NCBI RefSeq assembly: GCF_900100115.1
Contig: NZ_FNKL01000001.1
Coordinates: forward strand, 62,001-126,000
DNA: 64,000 nt
Source: Chryseobacterium soldanellicola
GTDB taxonomy: Bacteria > Bacteroidota > Bacteroidia > Flavobacteriales > Weeksellaceae
Direction: 5' to 3'
The notes beneath the pieces were generated by a model. That model made no database searches and was not told where the DNA came from. It was given only the letters and a program-made list of their open reading frames with translations. Shown here one piece after another: positions 18,724-27,495 of the stretch; position 1 is the first letter of the stretch, and each line of letters starts with the position of its first letter. The translations under genes were made by a program, and so were the position numbers.

Positions 18724-19467
18724 ATGATACGATCAACCTTATTAACAGCATTTCTTATGACTTCAGGAACAATTTTCAGTCAAAATCTCAAACCGGTTTC
18801 TTATCAGGACGGTTCACAAAAACTGAACGGTTTGGTGACTTCCAATGCAGGAAAAAAGCTTCCGGGAGTCTTGGTTCTTCCAGCCTGGAAAGGAATCGAT
18901 GATGAAGCAAAAAATGCCGCCGCAGAACTTGAAAAACAAGGCTATATAGCTTTTGTTGCCGATATTTATGGTGAAGGAAACATTCCGGCGGATGGTGATG
19001 CTGCTGCAAAAACTTCAGGCTATTACAAAAAGAATTTTGAGGCTTATCAGAAAAGAATTTCGTTGGCTTTAGAACAACTGAAGAAAAGCGGTGCCACTTC
19101 AGATAAAATTGCCGTGATCGGATATTGCTTTGGAGGAACCGGAGCTTTGGAGTCTGCAAGAGGAAGTCTGCCTGTTGCAGGCGTTGTTTCTATTCATGGA
19201 AGTATCGGGAAAGATCAAACCAGAAAAAACGGACCGATTTCGACTAAAATTTTAATTGAAAATCCGGCAGACGACAAAGGTGTAACCCCGGAAGACTATA
19301 ATAATCTGATCAAAGAAATGAATGAAGGAAATGCGGATTGGCAGATTATTACGTATGCCCACTCAAAACATACTTTTACCGATCCGAAATCACCGGACTA
19401 CAATGCAGTAATGGCAAAAAGAGCCTGGAATCACACGCTGATGTTTTTAAAGGAGATTTTGAAGTAA
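18724..19467 (+). CDS. Dienelactone hydrolase family protein, exported
   Basis: The ATG at 18724 was chosen because it gives a clean signal peptide (MIRSTLLTAFLMTSGTIFSQ); the longer frame upstream reads through repeat R4. The 247-residue alpha/beta hydrolase has the nucleophile elbow GYCFGG (Cys135), an Asp in the PADDKG region and His in YAHSKHTF, the Cys-Asp-His triad of dienelactone hydrolases. The substrate is unknown; related periplasmic proteins act on small esters. It is followed by a strong terminator. Confidence 0.87.
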   Translation: MIRSTLLTAFLMTSGTIFSQNLKPVSYQDGSQKLNGLVTSNAGKKLPGVLVLPAWKGIDDEAKNAAAELEKQGYIAFVADIYGEGNIPADGDAAAKTSGYYKKNFEAYQKRISLALEQLKKSGATSDKIAVIGYCFGGTGALESARGSLPVAGVVSIHGSIGKDQTRKNGPISTKILIENPADDKGVTPEDYNNLIKEMNEGNADWQIITYAHSKHTFTDPKSPDYNAVMAKRAWNHTLMFLKEILK

Positions 19468-19478
19468 TTGTAAACTTG

Positions 19479-19520
19479 AAAAGATGCTTCGTGAACGAAT
19501 GTTACGAAGCATCTTTTTTT
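19479..19520. terminator. Bidirectional terminator between convergent genes
   Basis: A 14-bp stem (AAAAGATGCTTCGT paired with 19504-19517) with an 11-nt loop and a following run of T. It lies between the ends of the dienelactone hydrolase gene (plus) and the small lipoprotein gene (minus). Confidence 0.85.
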
Positions 19521-19521
19521 A

Positions 19522-19899
19522 TTATTTAGCTTCTAACTCAACTGTATATGCTTTTGGAGAATATTTGATTAAAGAGCCTGTTGCAGTATCAACCCCAAGG
19601 CCGATAACTCCACCAAGAAGTATATTCAATAATGTTACCGGGTTAAAAGTTTTTGTTAGTTTAACCTCTTTGTTGTTAAAACCTTCTTTTTCAAAGGTAG
19701 CCATTTGCTTACCTAATCCTCTCGAAATTTCGGTAGTACAAGGCGTAGTACATTTTTCGATTCCTTTGTGGAATACTTTGGCACCTTCAGGAGTTGAGCT
19801 AAAAGATATTTTATCTTTAGTTCCTGTAAAAATCGTTGCGCATGAAGTTGTGGAAAGTACAGTAACTGATACTGACACGATTAACAATGTTTTTTTCAT
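19522..19899 (-). CDS. Small lipoprotein with PEGA-like domain
   Basis: A 125-residue protein. The signal peptide ends in the lipobox STTSC with Cys20. The mature part ISFSSTPEGAKVFHKGIEKCTTPCTTEI resembles a PEGA surface-layer-like domain, and a glycine-rich hydrophobic stretch (LLGGVIGLGVD) sits near 93-103. It is probably anchored in the outer or inner membrane. Function unknown. A TATTTTCG box, like that before the RelA/SpoT gene, lies 27 bp upstream of the start (19933 to 19926, minus strand). Confidence 0.8.
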   Translation of the reverse strand: MKKTLLIVSVSVTVLSTTSCATIFTGTKDKISFSSTPEGAKVFHKGIEKCTTPCTTEISRGLGKQMATFEKEGFNNKEVKLTKTFNPVTLLNILLGGVIGLGVDTATGSLIKYSPKAYTVELEAK

Positions 19900-20092
19900 C
19901 TTTTTGTATTTATAATTTAAAGGCGCGAAAATACAAATATTTTTTACAAAATAATCAAAAAAACCTCAAATTATTGAAGTTTTTTATTTTAACTGATTCA
20001 CTGCAGCCCCAATTTGAAACACTGGAAAATTCATCATCAATATATCAAATGAAAGAATTTTTTTCACATTTTGGGCAAATTTAAGTTGCCGA

Positions 20093-20458
20093 TTAATTCT
20101 CCTCTTCCCTATTCACCAACTCCATTGAAAATGCAGGGAGACAGATTGCAATATATTCACAAGGTTCTGAAAACGGATTGCTGTAGCGTACCCGAGCTCC
20201 TTTTTCAACCAAAATACTTTGTCCTTTTTCTAAAATAACAACTTCGCCGTCAATTTCAAATTGCTTTTTACCGGAAACAATAATGGTAAATTCGTCAAAC
20301 TGTGGAGTCTGATGAGGCTCGCTCCAATCTGGCGGTGCAACCATGTGAGCGATTGAAATATTTGAATTTTGGGTAGAATTTCCCCAATGCTCTTCGATTA
20401 ATTTTCCATCGGTTGTCGGAACTACAAATGGTGATTTTTGGATTTTAAATTTTTTCAT
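20093..20458 (-). CDS. Cupin-domain protein
   Basis: A 121-residue single cupin. The first motif is PHQTPQFDEFTIIVSG (His at the metal site with a Glu), the second KGQSILVEKGARVRYSNPF. This matches small ethanolamine/sugar-type cupins. It lacks an attached DNA-binding domain. It lies 11 bp after a GNAT gene on the same strand, so they are likely cotranscribed. Ligand or reaction unknown. Confidence 0.85.
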   Translation of the reverse strand: MKKFKIQKSPFVVPTTDGKLIEEHWGNSTQNSNISIAHMVAPPDWSEPHQTPQFDEFTIIVSGKKQFEIDGEVVILEKGQSILVEKGARVRYSNPFSEPCEYIAICLPAFSMELVNREEEN

Positions 20459-20469
20459 ATTGATATGGT

Positions 20470-20985
20470 TTATTTTTTTATTTCATACACGAAATTAGTT
20501 CTCGTCGGTTCGCCGAAATAGGCTACTTCTTCTTCCGCAATTTTCTGTCCGCCAAGTCTTTCCATCGCAATTTGTGAACGGAAATTTTCTTTTCCGATAT
20601 GAAAATGAACCGTATCGACAAACTGGAAAATATAGTCCAGCATTAATTTCTTAATCTTCGGATTAATCCCTTTTCCCCAGGATTTTGTCCCGTAAAAAGT
20701 ATATCCTATAAAAATGCTGTTTTTATTTTCGTCAAAATCATAAAAACGGGTACTTCCCAAGACATTTCCGGAGACTTTTTCTACGATTTTAAAAGCACCT
20801 TTGCTTTCCATTGCGCCTTTGAAAAAGTTTTCAAAAACTTCTCTTTTGTAGCGGTCTTTGTTAGGATGCTGTTCCCAGACTTCCGGATCGGAAGCCACTT
20901 CGTATAAAGACTCAAAATCCCCTTGCTGTAAGGGGATTAATTGGTATTCCTGATTTTCTAAAACAGGTTGAATAGAAAAATTCAT
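20470..20985 (-). CDS. GNAT acetyltransferase (RimJ/RimL type)
   Basis: A 171-residue GNAT protein of the RimL/Acetyltransf_3 kind: LIPLQQGDFESLYEVASDPEVW at the N terminus, GSTRFYDF in the middle, and the acetyl-CoA region KSWGKGINPKIKKLMLDYIF. The end SQIAMERLGGQKIAEE matches the N-x-x-S-x-x-x-x-E-x-x-G pattern of the family. The substrate could be a protein N terminus or a small amine. It precedes the cupin gene. Confidence 0.87.
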   Translation of the reverse strand: MNFSIQPVLENQEYQLIPLQQGDFESLYEVASDPEVWEQHPNKDRYKREVFENFFKGAMESKGAFKIVEKVSGNVLGSTRFYDFDENKNSIFIGYTFYGTKSWGKGINPKIKKLMLDYIFQFVDTVHFHIGKENFRSQIAMERLGGQKIAEEEVAYFGEPTRTNFVYEIKK

Positions 20986-21031
20986 CTGTATTAATTATTT
21001 TTTTAAGTCGATGAAATCTATGATTTCATTC

Positions 21032-21637
21032 TTAGCTTTTTGCTTTTGCAGCGTCAGATTCTATTTTTTTGATTTCCTTTAATTTGTCAGCAATTTTAGT
21101 GACTGCTTCAGGGCTTGAAGGCTTTAAAGCTACCTCAGCCTGAGCCATATCCCACTTCAATACAAGATTTGCAGAATTTTCACCTGTCGGGTTTAATGTA
21201 ATTTCAAACCATTCCTGTTTGTCTGCCAACTTATTAACAGGCACGGTAACGTCTACCACATCCTGTTTTGGGTCATAAGTGTAAGCGCCCCACTGCTGGA
21301 AATCTTTATTTAGGATCACTTTCCATTCTTTTTCTGTAGGAACGATGAAAAGTCCGTAAGTTCCTGCAGGAACTATCTTTCCGCCGAAATTAACTGCCTG
21401 ACCGAATGTAACTTTTGTAGATGAATTCGCTCCCGCTCTCCAAACCTGTCCGTAAGGCACCAGTTCACCAAAAATTTTACGTCCTTTTACGCCCGGTCTT
21501 CCGTAATCGATCGTAATTTTAGACATTGAAAACTGTTGCTCAACCTTCTGACGCGGGCTCGCTGCCGGGACAGAATAATCTTGTGCAAAACTTAAAACTG
21601 AAGCAGATATGCAAAGTGCAAATAGTAATTTTTTCAC
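21032..21637 (-). CDS. DUF2911 family exported protein
   Basis: The GTG at 21637 is preferred as start because it gives a signal peptide (MKKLLFALCISASVLSFAQ-like, after VKKLL). The 36 residues of the longer frame overlap the ogt gene and look non-coding. The 201-residue protein has the DUF2911 core (ITIDYGRPGVKGRKIFG, VPYGQVWRAGANSST, GTYGLFIVP). This family is common in Bacteroidota and its function is unknown; the fold appears all-beta and periplasmic. Confidence 0.85.
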   Translation of the reverse strand: MKKLLFALCISASVLSFAQDYSVPAASPRQKVEQQFSMSKITIDYGRPGVKGRKIFGELVPYGQVWRAGANSSTKVTFGQAVNFGGKIVPAGTYGLFIVPTEKEWKVILNKDFQQWGAYTYDPKQDVVDVTVPVNKLADKQEWFEITLNPTGENSANLVLKWDMAQAEVALKPSSPEAVTKIADKLKEIKKIESDAAKAKS

Positions 21638-21665
21638 GTGTAAATTTTTGTTTAAAAATACGAAA

Positions 21666-22178
21666 TCAAAACAAAATGGCCTTCTCCAATTCCAATAATT
21701 TTTGCTTTCTCCAGATTCCGCCTGCGTAGCCGACCAATTCGCCATTTGACCCGATTACACGATGACAAGGGATTAAAATGGCAATTTTATTAATTCCGTT
21801 TGCCGTTCCGACAGCCCGGATTGCTTTAAGATTTCCTAATTTTTCAGACTGTTGCTTATACGTTCTGATCTCTCCCATGGGAATTTCTCTCAATAATTGC
21901 CAGACTTTTTCCTGAAATTCAGTTCCGGTGATGAATAATGGAACTTCGAATCTTTCTCTTTTACCTTCAAAATACTCTTTTAATTCTTTTTTAAGCTGAA
22001 TAAAATGATGGTGCTCTTTTTCAACAATTTCGACATTTAAACTTTTAGATAAAGACTTGAATTGTTTTTCCATATTTTTTCTGTCGGTGAACTCCAGCAG
22101 ACAAATCCCTTCGTCAACGGCACACGCAAACATATCTCCTAGCGGAGTTTGTATGGTTGTAAGGTGTATGATTTCCAT
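21666..22178 (-). CDS. ogt: Methylated-DNA--protein-cysteine methyltransferase
   Basis: The ATG at 22178 is preferred (MEIIHLTTIQTPLGDMFA), which gives the usual length of 170 residues; the longer frame adds 12 weak residues. The acceptor Cys138 is in the invariant PCHRVIG, preceded by the helix-turn-helix region (FQEKVWQLLREIP) and Asn/Arg contacts (RAVGTANG). It repairs O6-methylguanine by suicide transfer. A long intergenic region to fucP lies upstream. Confidence 0.93.
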   Translation of the reverse strand: MEIIHLTTIQTPLGDMFACAVDEGICLLEFTDRKNMEKQFKSLSKSLNVEIVEKEHHHFIQLKKELKEYFEGKRERFEVPLFITGTEFQEKVWQLLREIPMGEIRTYKQQSEKLGNLKAIRAVGTANGINKIAILIPCHRVIGSNGELVGYAGGIWRKQKLLELEKAILF

Positions 22179-22576
22179 TGAATTAAAATTAATAACTTCT
22201 TCAATCAAAAACAAAGATTTAAAATAAATTTTAACTTAATCCCATATTTTAAGAATAAAATAAAATCTCTGAAATTTCTTCTGTCTTGAACAATCAAAAT
22301 TGTAACAAATAGAAAACAAAATAATAAATTCTCAACAAATTGACAGTTTATTTAAACTATCTTGTACCATCCTGTACGATCAATTTTTTATTCGGAAAAT
22401 TTTTATATTTTTAAAAAGTGGGAAATATCCAGGCTAAGAAATTAATAACAAGTTAAAAAAGTTATGCAATCGATTAACCTGTATTAAATTTTTTCTGAAA
22501 ATAATAAAAACAGATTAAAATACACCATCAAATGCGATAAGATCATGGAATACAAATTTCATAAATAATATAACTA
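22179..22576. other. Divergent control region between ogt and fucP
   Basis: 398 bp without a gene. It holds the tandem TGTAC operator candidate at 22361-22380. Otherwise it is AT-rich with no strong hairpin. No regulator gene is adjacent to the fucose cluster, so the regulator must be encoded elsewhere. Confidence 0.5.
22361..22380 (+). promoter_or_regulatory. Candidate operator: tandem TGTAC sites upstream of fucose genes
   Basis: Two adjacent 10-bp units, CTTGTACCAT and CCTGTACGAT, match at 8 of 10 positions. The GTAC cores are exactly one helical turn apart. The site lies about 200 bp before the fucP start, fitting a dimeric repressor or activator of the GntR or LacI kind. The protein that binds is not in the window. 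Confidence 0.4.
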
Positions 22577-23857
22577 ATGAATAATACCCAACCCGGAAAT
22601 TCGTTTTCTTCTTCTTCAAAAAAGAAAAATTACTACTTTCCTTTAATTCTTATAACGAGCTTATTTTTCTTTTGGGGATTTATCCATAATCTTGATCCGA
22701 TCTTAATCAAGCATTTGCGAAGTGCTTTTCATCTGAATCATTTTCAGGCTTCTTTGGTAGATTCATCTGTTTTTGCAGCCTACTTTTTACTGGCCATTCC
22801 CGCCGGTATGATTATTCAGAAATATGGTTACAAAACCGGAATTTTGGTGGGTTTGTTCTTTTTCGCGGCAGGATGTTTTCTGTTTGTTCCGGCAGCCAAT
22901 ACAATCAGCTATCCCTTTTTTCTGGGGGCTCTTTTTATCCTGTCATGTGGTCTTGCCATTCTCGAAACAGCAGCAAATCCTTATATTACCGTTTTAGGCG
23001 CACCTGAAAAGGCAACCCAAAGATTAAACTTTGCCCAGTCTTTTAACGGTTTGGCAGCTTCCATTGCCCCTATTGTTGGCGGAATTTTTATTCTAAGTGA
23101 AGAACCGAAATCACAGCAAGAGCTTGCCGGACTTGATCAGGCTGCAAAACAGGCCTACATTCACGCAGAAACCTCATTGGTAAAAGGTCCATACATCATT
23201 TTAGGACTAATTATTTTATTGGTGATGTTTTTATTTTTATTGGTAAAACTACCGGAGGTAACAGAAAATAAAGAAAAATCAACAAAAAGTTTTCTACAGG
23301 TTTTAGGCGTAAAAAATGTCGGATGGGGCGTTCTTGCACAGTTTTTTTATATCGGTGCACAAATTTATGTTTTCAGTTTTCTCTTGGTTTTTGCCGAAGA
23401 TGCAGTCAATATGAAAGGTCAGGAAGCTAAATATTATGCGGGTGTAGCAGGATTTTTATTCATGGTCGGGCGTTTTGCAGGAACTTTTTTTATGAAATAC
23501 ATTTCACCACAGAAATTATTGAGAATTTACAGTATAATCAGTATCATTCTCAGTCTCTGGGTGATTGCTGGATCAGGAATTTCAACATTATATGCACTGG
23601 TTGCGCTTACCTTTTTTATGTCAATTATGTTTCCGACGATTTTTGCCTTAGGAATTGAAGGGGCAGAATCTGACACCAAGCCAGCCTCTAGCTTATTAAT
23701 CATGTCCATTGTCGGAGGTGCTATCATACCACCGATAGCAAGTAAAATTACAGATATTTCAGGGAATATTCATTTTTCTTATGTTGTTCCTTTAGTATGT
23801 TTTATCATCGTTTTTCTGTTTTCATTAAGATTCAGAAATAAAAAAATCTCATCATAA
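22577..23857 (+). CDS. fucP: L-fucose:H+ symporter, MFS family
   Basis: A 426-residue MFS transporter of the FucP/GlcP group with 12 hydrophobic segments. The start FPLILITSLFFFWGFIHNLDPIL is the FucP signature (Phe-rich TM1 with FxWGF and N-x-x-x-P). ILETAANPYITVLG and LNFAQSFNGLAASIAPIVGG in TM4-5 carry the family's Glu and Gln/Asn sugar and proton sites. It imports L-fucose and is followed after 18 bp by the first catabolic gene. Other sugars such as glucose or galactose are possible for this group, but the genes around it argue for fucose. Confidence 0.9.
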   Translation: MNNTQPGNSFSSSSKKKNYYFPLILITSLFFFWGFIHNLDPILIKHLRSAFHLNHFQASLVDSSVFAAYFLLAIPAGMIIQKYGYKTGILVGLFFFAAGCFLFVPAANTISYPFFLGALFILSCGLAILETAANPYITVLGAPEKATQRLNFAQSFNGLAASIAPIVGGIFILSEEPKSQQELAGLDQAAKQAYIHAETSLVKGPYIILGLIILLVMFLFLLVKLPEVTENKEKSTKSFLQVLGVKNVGWGVLAQFFYIGAQIYVFSFLLVFAEDAVNMKGQEAKYYAGVAGFLFMVGRFAGTFFMKYISPQKLLRIYSIISIILSLWVIAGSGISTLYALVALTFFMSIMFPTIFALGIEGAESDTKPASSLLIMSIVGGAIIPPIASKITDISGNIHFSYVVPLVCFIIVFLFSLRFRNKKISS

Positions 23858-23875
23858 TAAATGTAGAAGCTTAAA

Positions 23876-25516
23876 ATGAGCAATTTAATTTTAAAAATAA
23901 ATCAAAAAGACAATGTTTTGGTCGCTTTGCAGGATATTCCGGCAGAAACCGAAATTATTTTTGAAGGAGTTACCTACACAACTTTAGAAGCTATCCCCGC
24001 GAAACATAAATTCTTCATGAATGACATGAAACAAGGAGACGAAATCTTTATGTATGGTGTTTTGGTAGGTAAAGTACAGTACGATCTCGCAGCGGGAATC
24101 CGAATGACGACAGATAACACAAAACACGCTGCCGAACCTTACTACTACCGTGATGTTGATTATCACTGGACAAAACCCGATGTGTCAAGATTTCTACATA
24201 AAACTTTTAAAGGCTATCACCGTTCAAATGGCGATGTGGGTACGGCAAATTATTGGCTTTTTATCCCTACCGTTTTTTGTGAAAACCGTAATCTTGATAT
24301 TATTAAAGAATCCTTGTATAATGAATTGGGATACGCGGTGGATGCAAAATACAAAAGCTACACTCACCAACTGGTAGAAGCTATTTCAAAAGGAGAAAAT
24401 TTGGATGATATTAATTTTTCACCCTCCAATATTCCTGCAAAAGACAGAGTTTTTAAAAATGTAGACGGCATTAAATTTCTCAATCACACAGGTGGTTGCG
24501 GTGGAACAAGACAGGATGCAGATACGCTCAGCAAACTTTTGGCAGCTTATGCAGATCATCCAAATGTCGCAGGAATCACTTTGTTAAGTTTGGGATGTCA
24601 ACATCTTCAGATTGATAATTTTAAAAAGGATCTATACAATCGAAATCCCGATTTTGATAAACCTTTACTCGTTTTTGAACAGCAAAAGGCAGTAAGTGAA
24701 GAAACCATGATCAAGAATGCCATTTTTGAAACCCTGAAAGGTCTTTTAGAAATCAATAAAATTGAACGTGAAGATGCACCGATAAGTAAACTTTGTGTAG
24801 GTGTAAAATGTGGCGGAAGCGACGGGTTTAGCGGTATTTCAGCCAATCCGGCTGTTGGACATCTTGCCGATATCCTTTCGGTGTTGGGAGCTAAAGTGTT
24901 ATTGGCCGAGTTTCCGGAACTATGTGGTGTCGAACAGGAATTAATAGATCGGTCTGTAGATCGACCAACTGCAGAAAAATTCATCAAGTTGATGACAGAA
25001 TATGATGAACTTGCCCATGCAGTCGGTTCAGGGTTTTATATGAATCCTTCACCGGGAAATATTAAAGATGGACTCATCACAGATGCCATAAAATCCGCAG
25101 GCGCCGCGAAAAAAGGAGGTTCTGCCCCTGTTGTAGATGTTTTGGATTATACAGAACCTGCAACCAAACCAGGATTAAGCCTTGTCTGCACACCGGGAAA
25201 TGACGTGGAAGCGACCACAGGAAAAGCGGCTTCAGGGGCAACTTTAATTCTGTTTACAACAGGTTTGGGTACACCGACAGGAAATCCGGTTTGCCCCGTT
25301 ATCAAAGTGGCTACCAATACGGTTTTAGCAACAAAAATGTCGGATATTATTGATATTGATACGGGTGCGGTTGTTCGTGGTGAAAAAACCATTCAGGAAA
25401 TGGGAGAAGATATTTTGGATTTCTGTATCGAAGTTGCCAGTGGAAATATCATTCCTAAAGCTGTAGCATTGAATCAGGATGATTTCATTCCCTGGAAAAG
25501 AGGAGTGAGTCTTTAA
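23876..25516 (+). CDS. UxaA-family sugar-acid dehydratase (likely L-fuconate dehydratase)
   Basis: A 546-residue altronate dehydratase family protein: N-terminal SAF domain (about 1-100, DNVLVALQDIPA), then the large catalytic domain with HTGGCGGTRQDADTL near 203-217, GVKCGGSDGFSG near 302-313, and a C-terminal CTPGNDVEATTG. The family removes water from aldonic acids using Fe2+ or Mn2+. The cluster has no enolase-superfamily fuconate dehydratase, and this gene sits between transporter and dehydrogenase genes, so it likely makes 2-keto-3-deoxy-L-fuconate. That substrate is inference; altronate is the classical one. Confidence 0.85.
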   Translation: MSNLILKINQKDNVLVALQDIPAETEIIFEGVTYTTLEAIPAKHKFFMNDMKQGDEIFMYGVLVGKVQYDLAAGIRMTTDNTKHAAEPYYYRDVDYHWTKPDVSRFLHKTFKGYHRSNGDVGTANYWLFIPTVFCENRNLDIIKESLYNELGYAVDAKYKSYTHQLVEAISKGENLDDINFSPSNIPAKDRVFKNVDGIKFLNHTGGCGGTRQDADTLSKLLAAYADHPNVAGITLLSLGCQHLQIDNFKKDLYNRNPDFDKPLLVFEQQKAVSEETMIKNAIFETLKGLLEINKIEREDAPISKLCVGVKCGGSDGFSGISANPAVGHLADILSVLGAKVLLAEFPELCGVEQELIDRSVDRPTAEKFIKLMTEYDELAHAVGSGFYMNPSPGNIKDGLITDAIKSAGAAKKGGSAPVVDVLDYTEPATKPGLSLVCTPGNDVEATTGKAASGATLILFTTGLGTPTGNPVCPVIKVATNTVLATKMSDIIDIDTGAVVRGEKTIQEMGEDILDFCIEVASGNIIPKAVALNQDDFIPWKRGVSL

Positions 25517-25530
25517 GAAAGTAAATCTTA

Positions 25531-25586
25531 ATCTTTTAATCTTTTAATCTTTTAATCTTTTAATCTTTTAATCTTTTAATCTTTTA
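25531..25586 (+). repeat. Seven perfect tandem copies of ATCTTTTA
   Basis: An 8-bp unit repeated seven times without error, in the 81-bp gap before the SDR start at 25598. Such tracts change length by slippage. The gap holds no Shine-Dalgarno sequence, so length changes could alter expression of the downstream gene. Confidence 0.95.
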
Positions 25587-25597
25587 ATTAAATAAAA

Positions 25598-26362
25598 ATG
25601 TTTTCTTTAAAAAATAAAAAAGCAGTCGTAACGGGCGGCGGAAGCGGAATCGGACAAGCGATTGCGGTTCAGCTCGCAGCCAGTGGTGCAGAAGTTCACA
25701 TTCTCGAAATAACAGAACAAAACGGACAAGAAACTTTGGAAAAAATACAATCTTCCGGAGGAAATGCAACAGTGTATGCCTGTGATGTTTCAAAACAGAA
25801 AGATGTTTTAGCCGTTTTCGAACAGATTGGAGCGATCAATATTCTTGTCAATAATGCCGGAATTGCGCACATTGGAAAAGCAGACACCACTTCAGAAGAA
25901 GATTTCGACAAAATTTATAATGTCAATATTAAAGGAGTTTATAATTGTCTATTTGCGGCGATTCCGCACATTAGAAAATCAGGAGGCGGTGTTATCATTA
26001 ATATGGCTTCCATTGCTGCATTGGTGGGAATTCCTGACCGTTTTGCATACAGTACAGCAAAAGGTGCTGTGAAAGCAATGACAATGAGTGTTGCTAAGGA
26101 TTACATATCTGAAAATATCCGTTGTAACTCTATTTCTCCGGCGCGGGTACATACGCCTTTTGTAGATGGATTTTTAAAGAATAATTATCCCGACAACATC
26201 GAAGAAATGTTTGAAAAATTATCAAAAACACAACCCATCGGAAGAATGGCTCAGCCTGAGGAAGTTGCTTCATTAGCATTATATTTATGCAGTGATGAAG
26301 CTTCATTTATTACGGGTGTAGATTATCCTATCGACGGTGGTTTTACAACTTTGAATAATTAA
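25598..26362 (+). CDS. SDR oxidoreductase, likely 2-keto-3-deoxy-L-fuconate dehydrogenase
   Basis: A 254-residue classical SDR with an intact active site: GGGSGIGQA at 13-21, NNAG at 85-88, Ser138, Tyr151 and Lys155 (YSTAK). It fits the step oxidising 2-keto-3-deoxy-L-fuconate at C4 with NAD+, giving the substrate for the FAH-family hydrolase encoded next. The assignment to this step rests on cluster context and on the other SDR being the better match to a fucose dehydrogenase. The gene follows a seven-fold octamer repeat. Confidence 0.82.
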   Translation: MFSLKNKKAVVTGGGSGIGQAIAVQLAASGAEVHILEITEQNGQETLEKIQSSGGNATVYACDVSKQKDVLAVFEQIGAINILVNNAGIAHIGKADTTSEEDFDKIYNVNIKGVYNCLFAAIPHIRKSGGGVIINMASIAALVGIPDRFAYSTAKGAVKAMTMSVAKDYISENIRCNSISPARVHTPFVDGFLKNNYPDNIEEMFEKLSKTQPIGRMAQPEEVASLALYLCSDEASFITGVDYPIDGGFTTLNN

Positions 26363-26434
26363 AAATAAACTATTTGTTATTTTCTTTAACACAATGCTCG
26401 CAAAGATTATAAAATTTAAACTTAAAAATTACGA

Positions 26435-26551
26435 TCGCAAAGGCGTTTCACTCAGCGAATGATAGCAATATCCTTGTGTTAAAATTTTAACAGTATAATT
26501 AAAGTAAATATAAGAATCAGTTATCATTCGCTGAGTGAAACGCCTTTGCGA
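26435..26551. repeat. Long inverted repeat (family R3), 30-bp arms
   Basis: Arms 26435-26464 and 26522-26551 are perfect 30-bp inverted copies (sequence around CGCTGAGTGAAACGCC) with a 57-bp spacer. Flanks carry AACACAATGCTCGCAAAG on the left and CTTTGCGAACTTTGCGTT on the right. Related copies lie at 28681-28820 and 56690-56780. It fills the gap between the two fucose-cluster blocks and may act as an mRNA hairpin or mobile REP-like unit. Confidence 0.85.
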
Positions 26552-26643
26552 ACGAAAAATACACATAATAATATTAAAAAAAATCTTTGCGAACTTTGCG
26601 TTAAAATTAATTTAGACATTTAAAACAGGCAAAAAAATTAAAA

Positions 26644-27495
26644 ATGAAATTAATAAAATTCGGAAAACCTGGACAAGAAAAACCGGGAGTAATTATCGGC
26701 GAGAAAAGATATGATGTTTCCCATCTGGTAAAAGATTACGATGAAAACTTTTTCTCCGATGATGCTATAGAAAATTTAAAAGCAGAAATAAATACGCAGA
26801 ATCTACCTGAAATTTCTGCTGATGAAAGGCTGGGTGCTCCTTTAGCTAGACCATCCAAAATTATCTGTGTCGGACTGAATTATAAAGATCACGCCGCCGA
26901 AACCAACGCTCCGATTCCGCAGGAACCTATTTTGTTTTTTAAGGCTACAACGGCAATTGTTGGTCCAAATGATAATTTGATTATTCCTAAAACCAGTACA
27001 AAAACCGACTGGGAAGTTGAATTAGCCATCGTTATCGGAAAAAAAGCAAGCTATGTTTCTGAGGAAAATGCGCTTGAACACGTTGCAGGTTACGTTTTGC
27101 ATAACGATTATAGTGAAAGAGCCTTTCAACTGGAAAGAAACGGACAATGGGTAAAAGGAAAAAGCTGTGATACTTTTGCACCACTCGGTCCTTTCATTGC
27201 AACGCCGGACGAAATTGAAGATGTTCATAATCTACGTTTATGGCTGAAAGTTAACGGACAAATGCTGCAAGACGGAAGTACTTCCAATCTGATTTTTGAT
27301 GTCCCTTTTATGATAAGTTATATCAGTCAGTTTATGACTTTGCTTCCGGGGGATGTTATCAGTACAGGAACGCCTGCTGGTGTAGGTTTGGGGCAAAAAC
27401 CTGAGCCTTGGTATCTGAAATCGGGTGATGTAGTAGAATTAGGAATTGACGGTTTGGGAAGCAGTACTCAAAAAGTAAAAGCGTACGGAGAATGA
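26644..27495 (+). CDS. FAH-family hydrolase, likely 2,4-diketo-3-deoxy-L-fuconate hydrolase
   Basis: A 283-residue fumarylacetoacetate hydrolase family protein: GLNYKDHAAETN near 78-89, the metal-binding acidic set E-x-E...D (TDWEVELAIVIGK, then GYVLHNDYSERAFQ), and STGTPAGVG near the C terminus. Members split 2,4-diketo acids. In the oxidative fucose route this gives pyruvate and L-lactate. Its stop overlaps the mutarotase start by 4 bp (ATGA), showing translational coupling. Confidence 0.88.
   Translation: MKLIKFGKPGQEKPGVIIGEKRYDVSHLVKDYDENFFSDDAIENLKAEINTQNLPEISADERLGAPLARPSKIICVGLNYKDHAAETNAPIPQEPILFFKATTAIVGPNDNLIIPKTSTKTDWEVELAIVIGKKASYVSEENALEHVAGYVLHNDYSERAFQLERNGQWVKGKSCDTFAPLGPFIATPDEIEDVHNLRLWLKVNGQMLQDGSTSNLIFDVPFMISYISQFMTLLPGDVISTGTPAGVGLGQKPEPWYLKSGDVVELGIDGLGSSTQKVKAYGE

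Noticed and set aside
21638..21745. N-terminal extension of the DUF2911 protein
   Set aside because: It overlaps the ogt 3' end and is unlike coding sequence; a GTG at 21637 gives a clean signal peptide.
24607..24987. 126-codon minus-strand frame opposite the UxaA-type dehydratase
   Set aside because: It mirrors a conserved gene, is rich in Ser and Pro by codon reflection and has no promoter or ribosome site.
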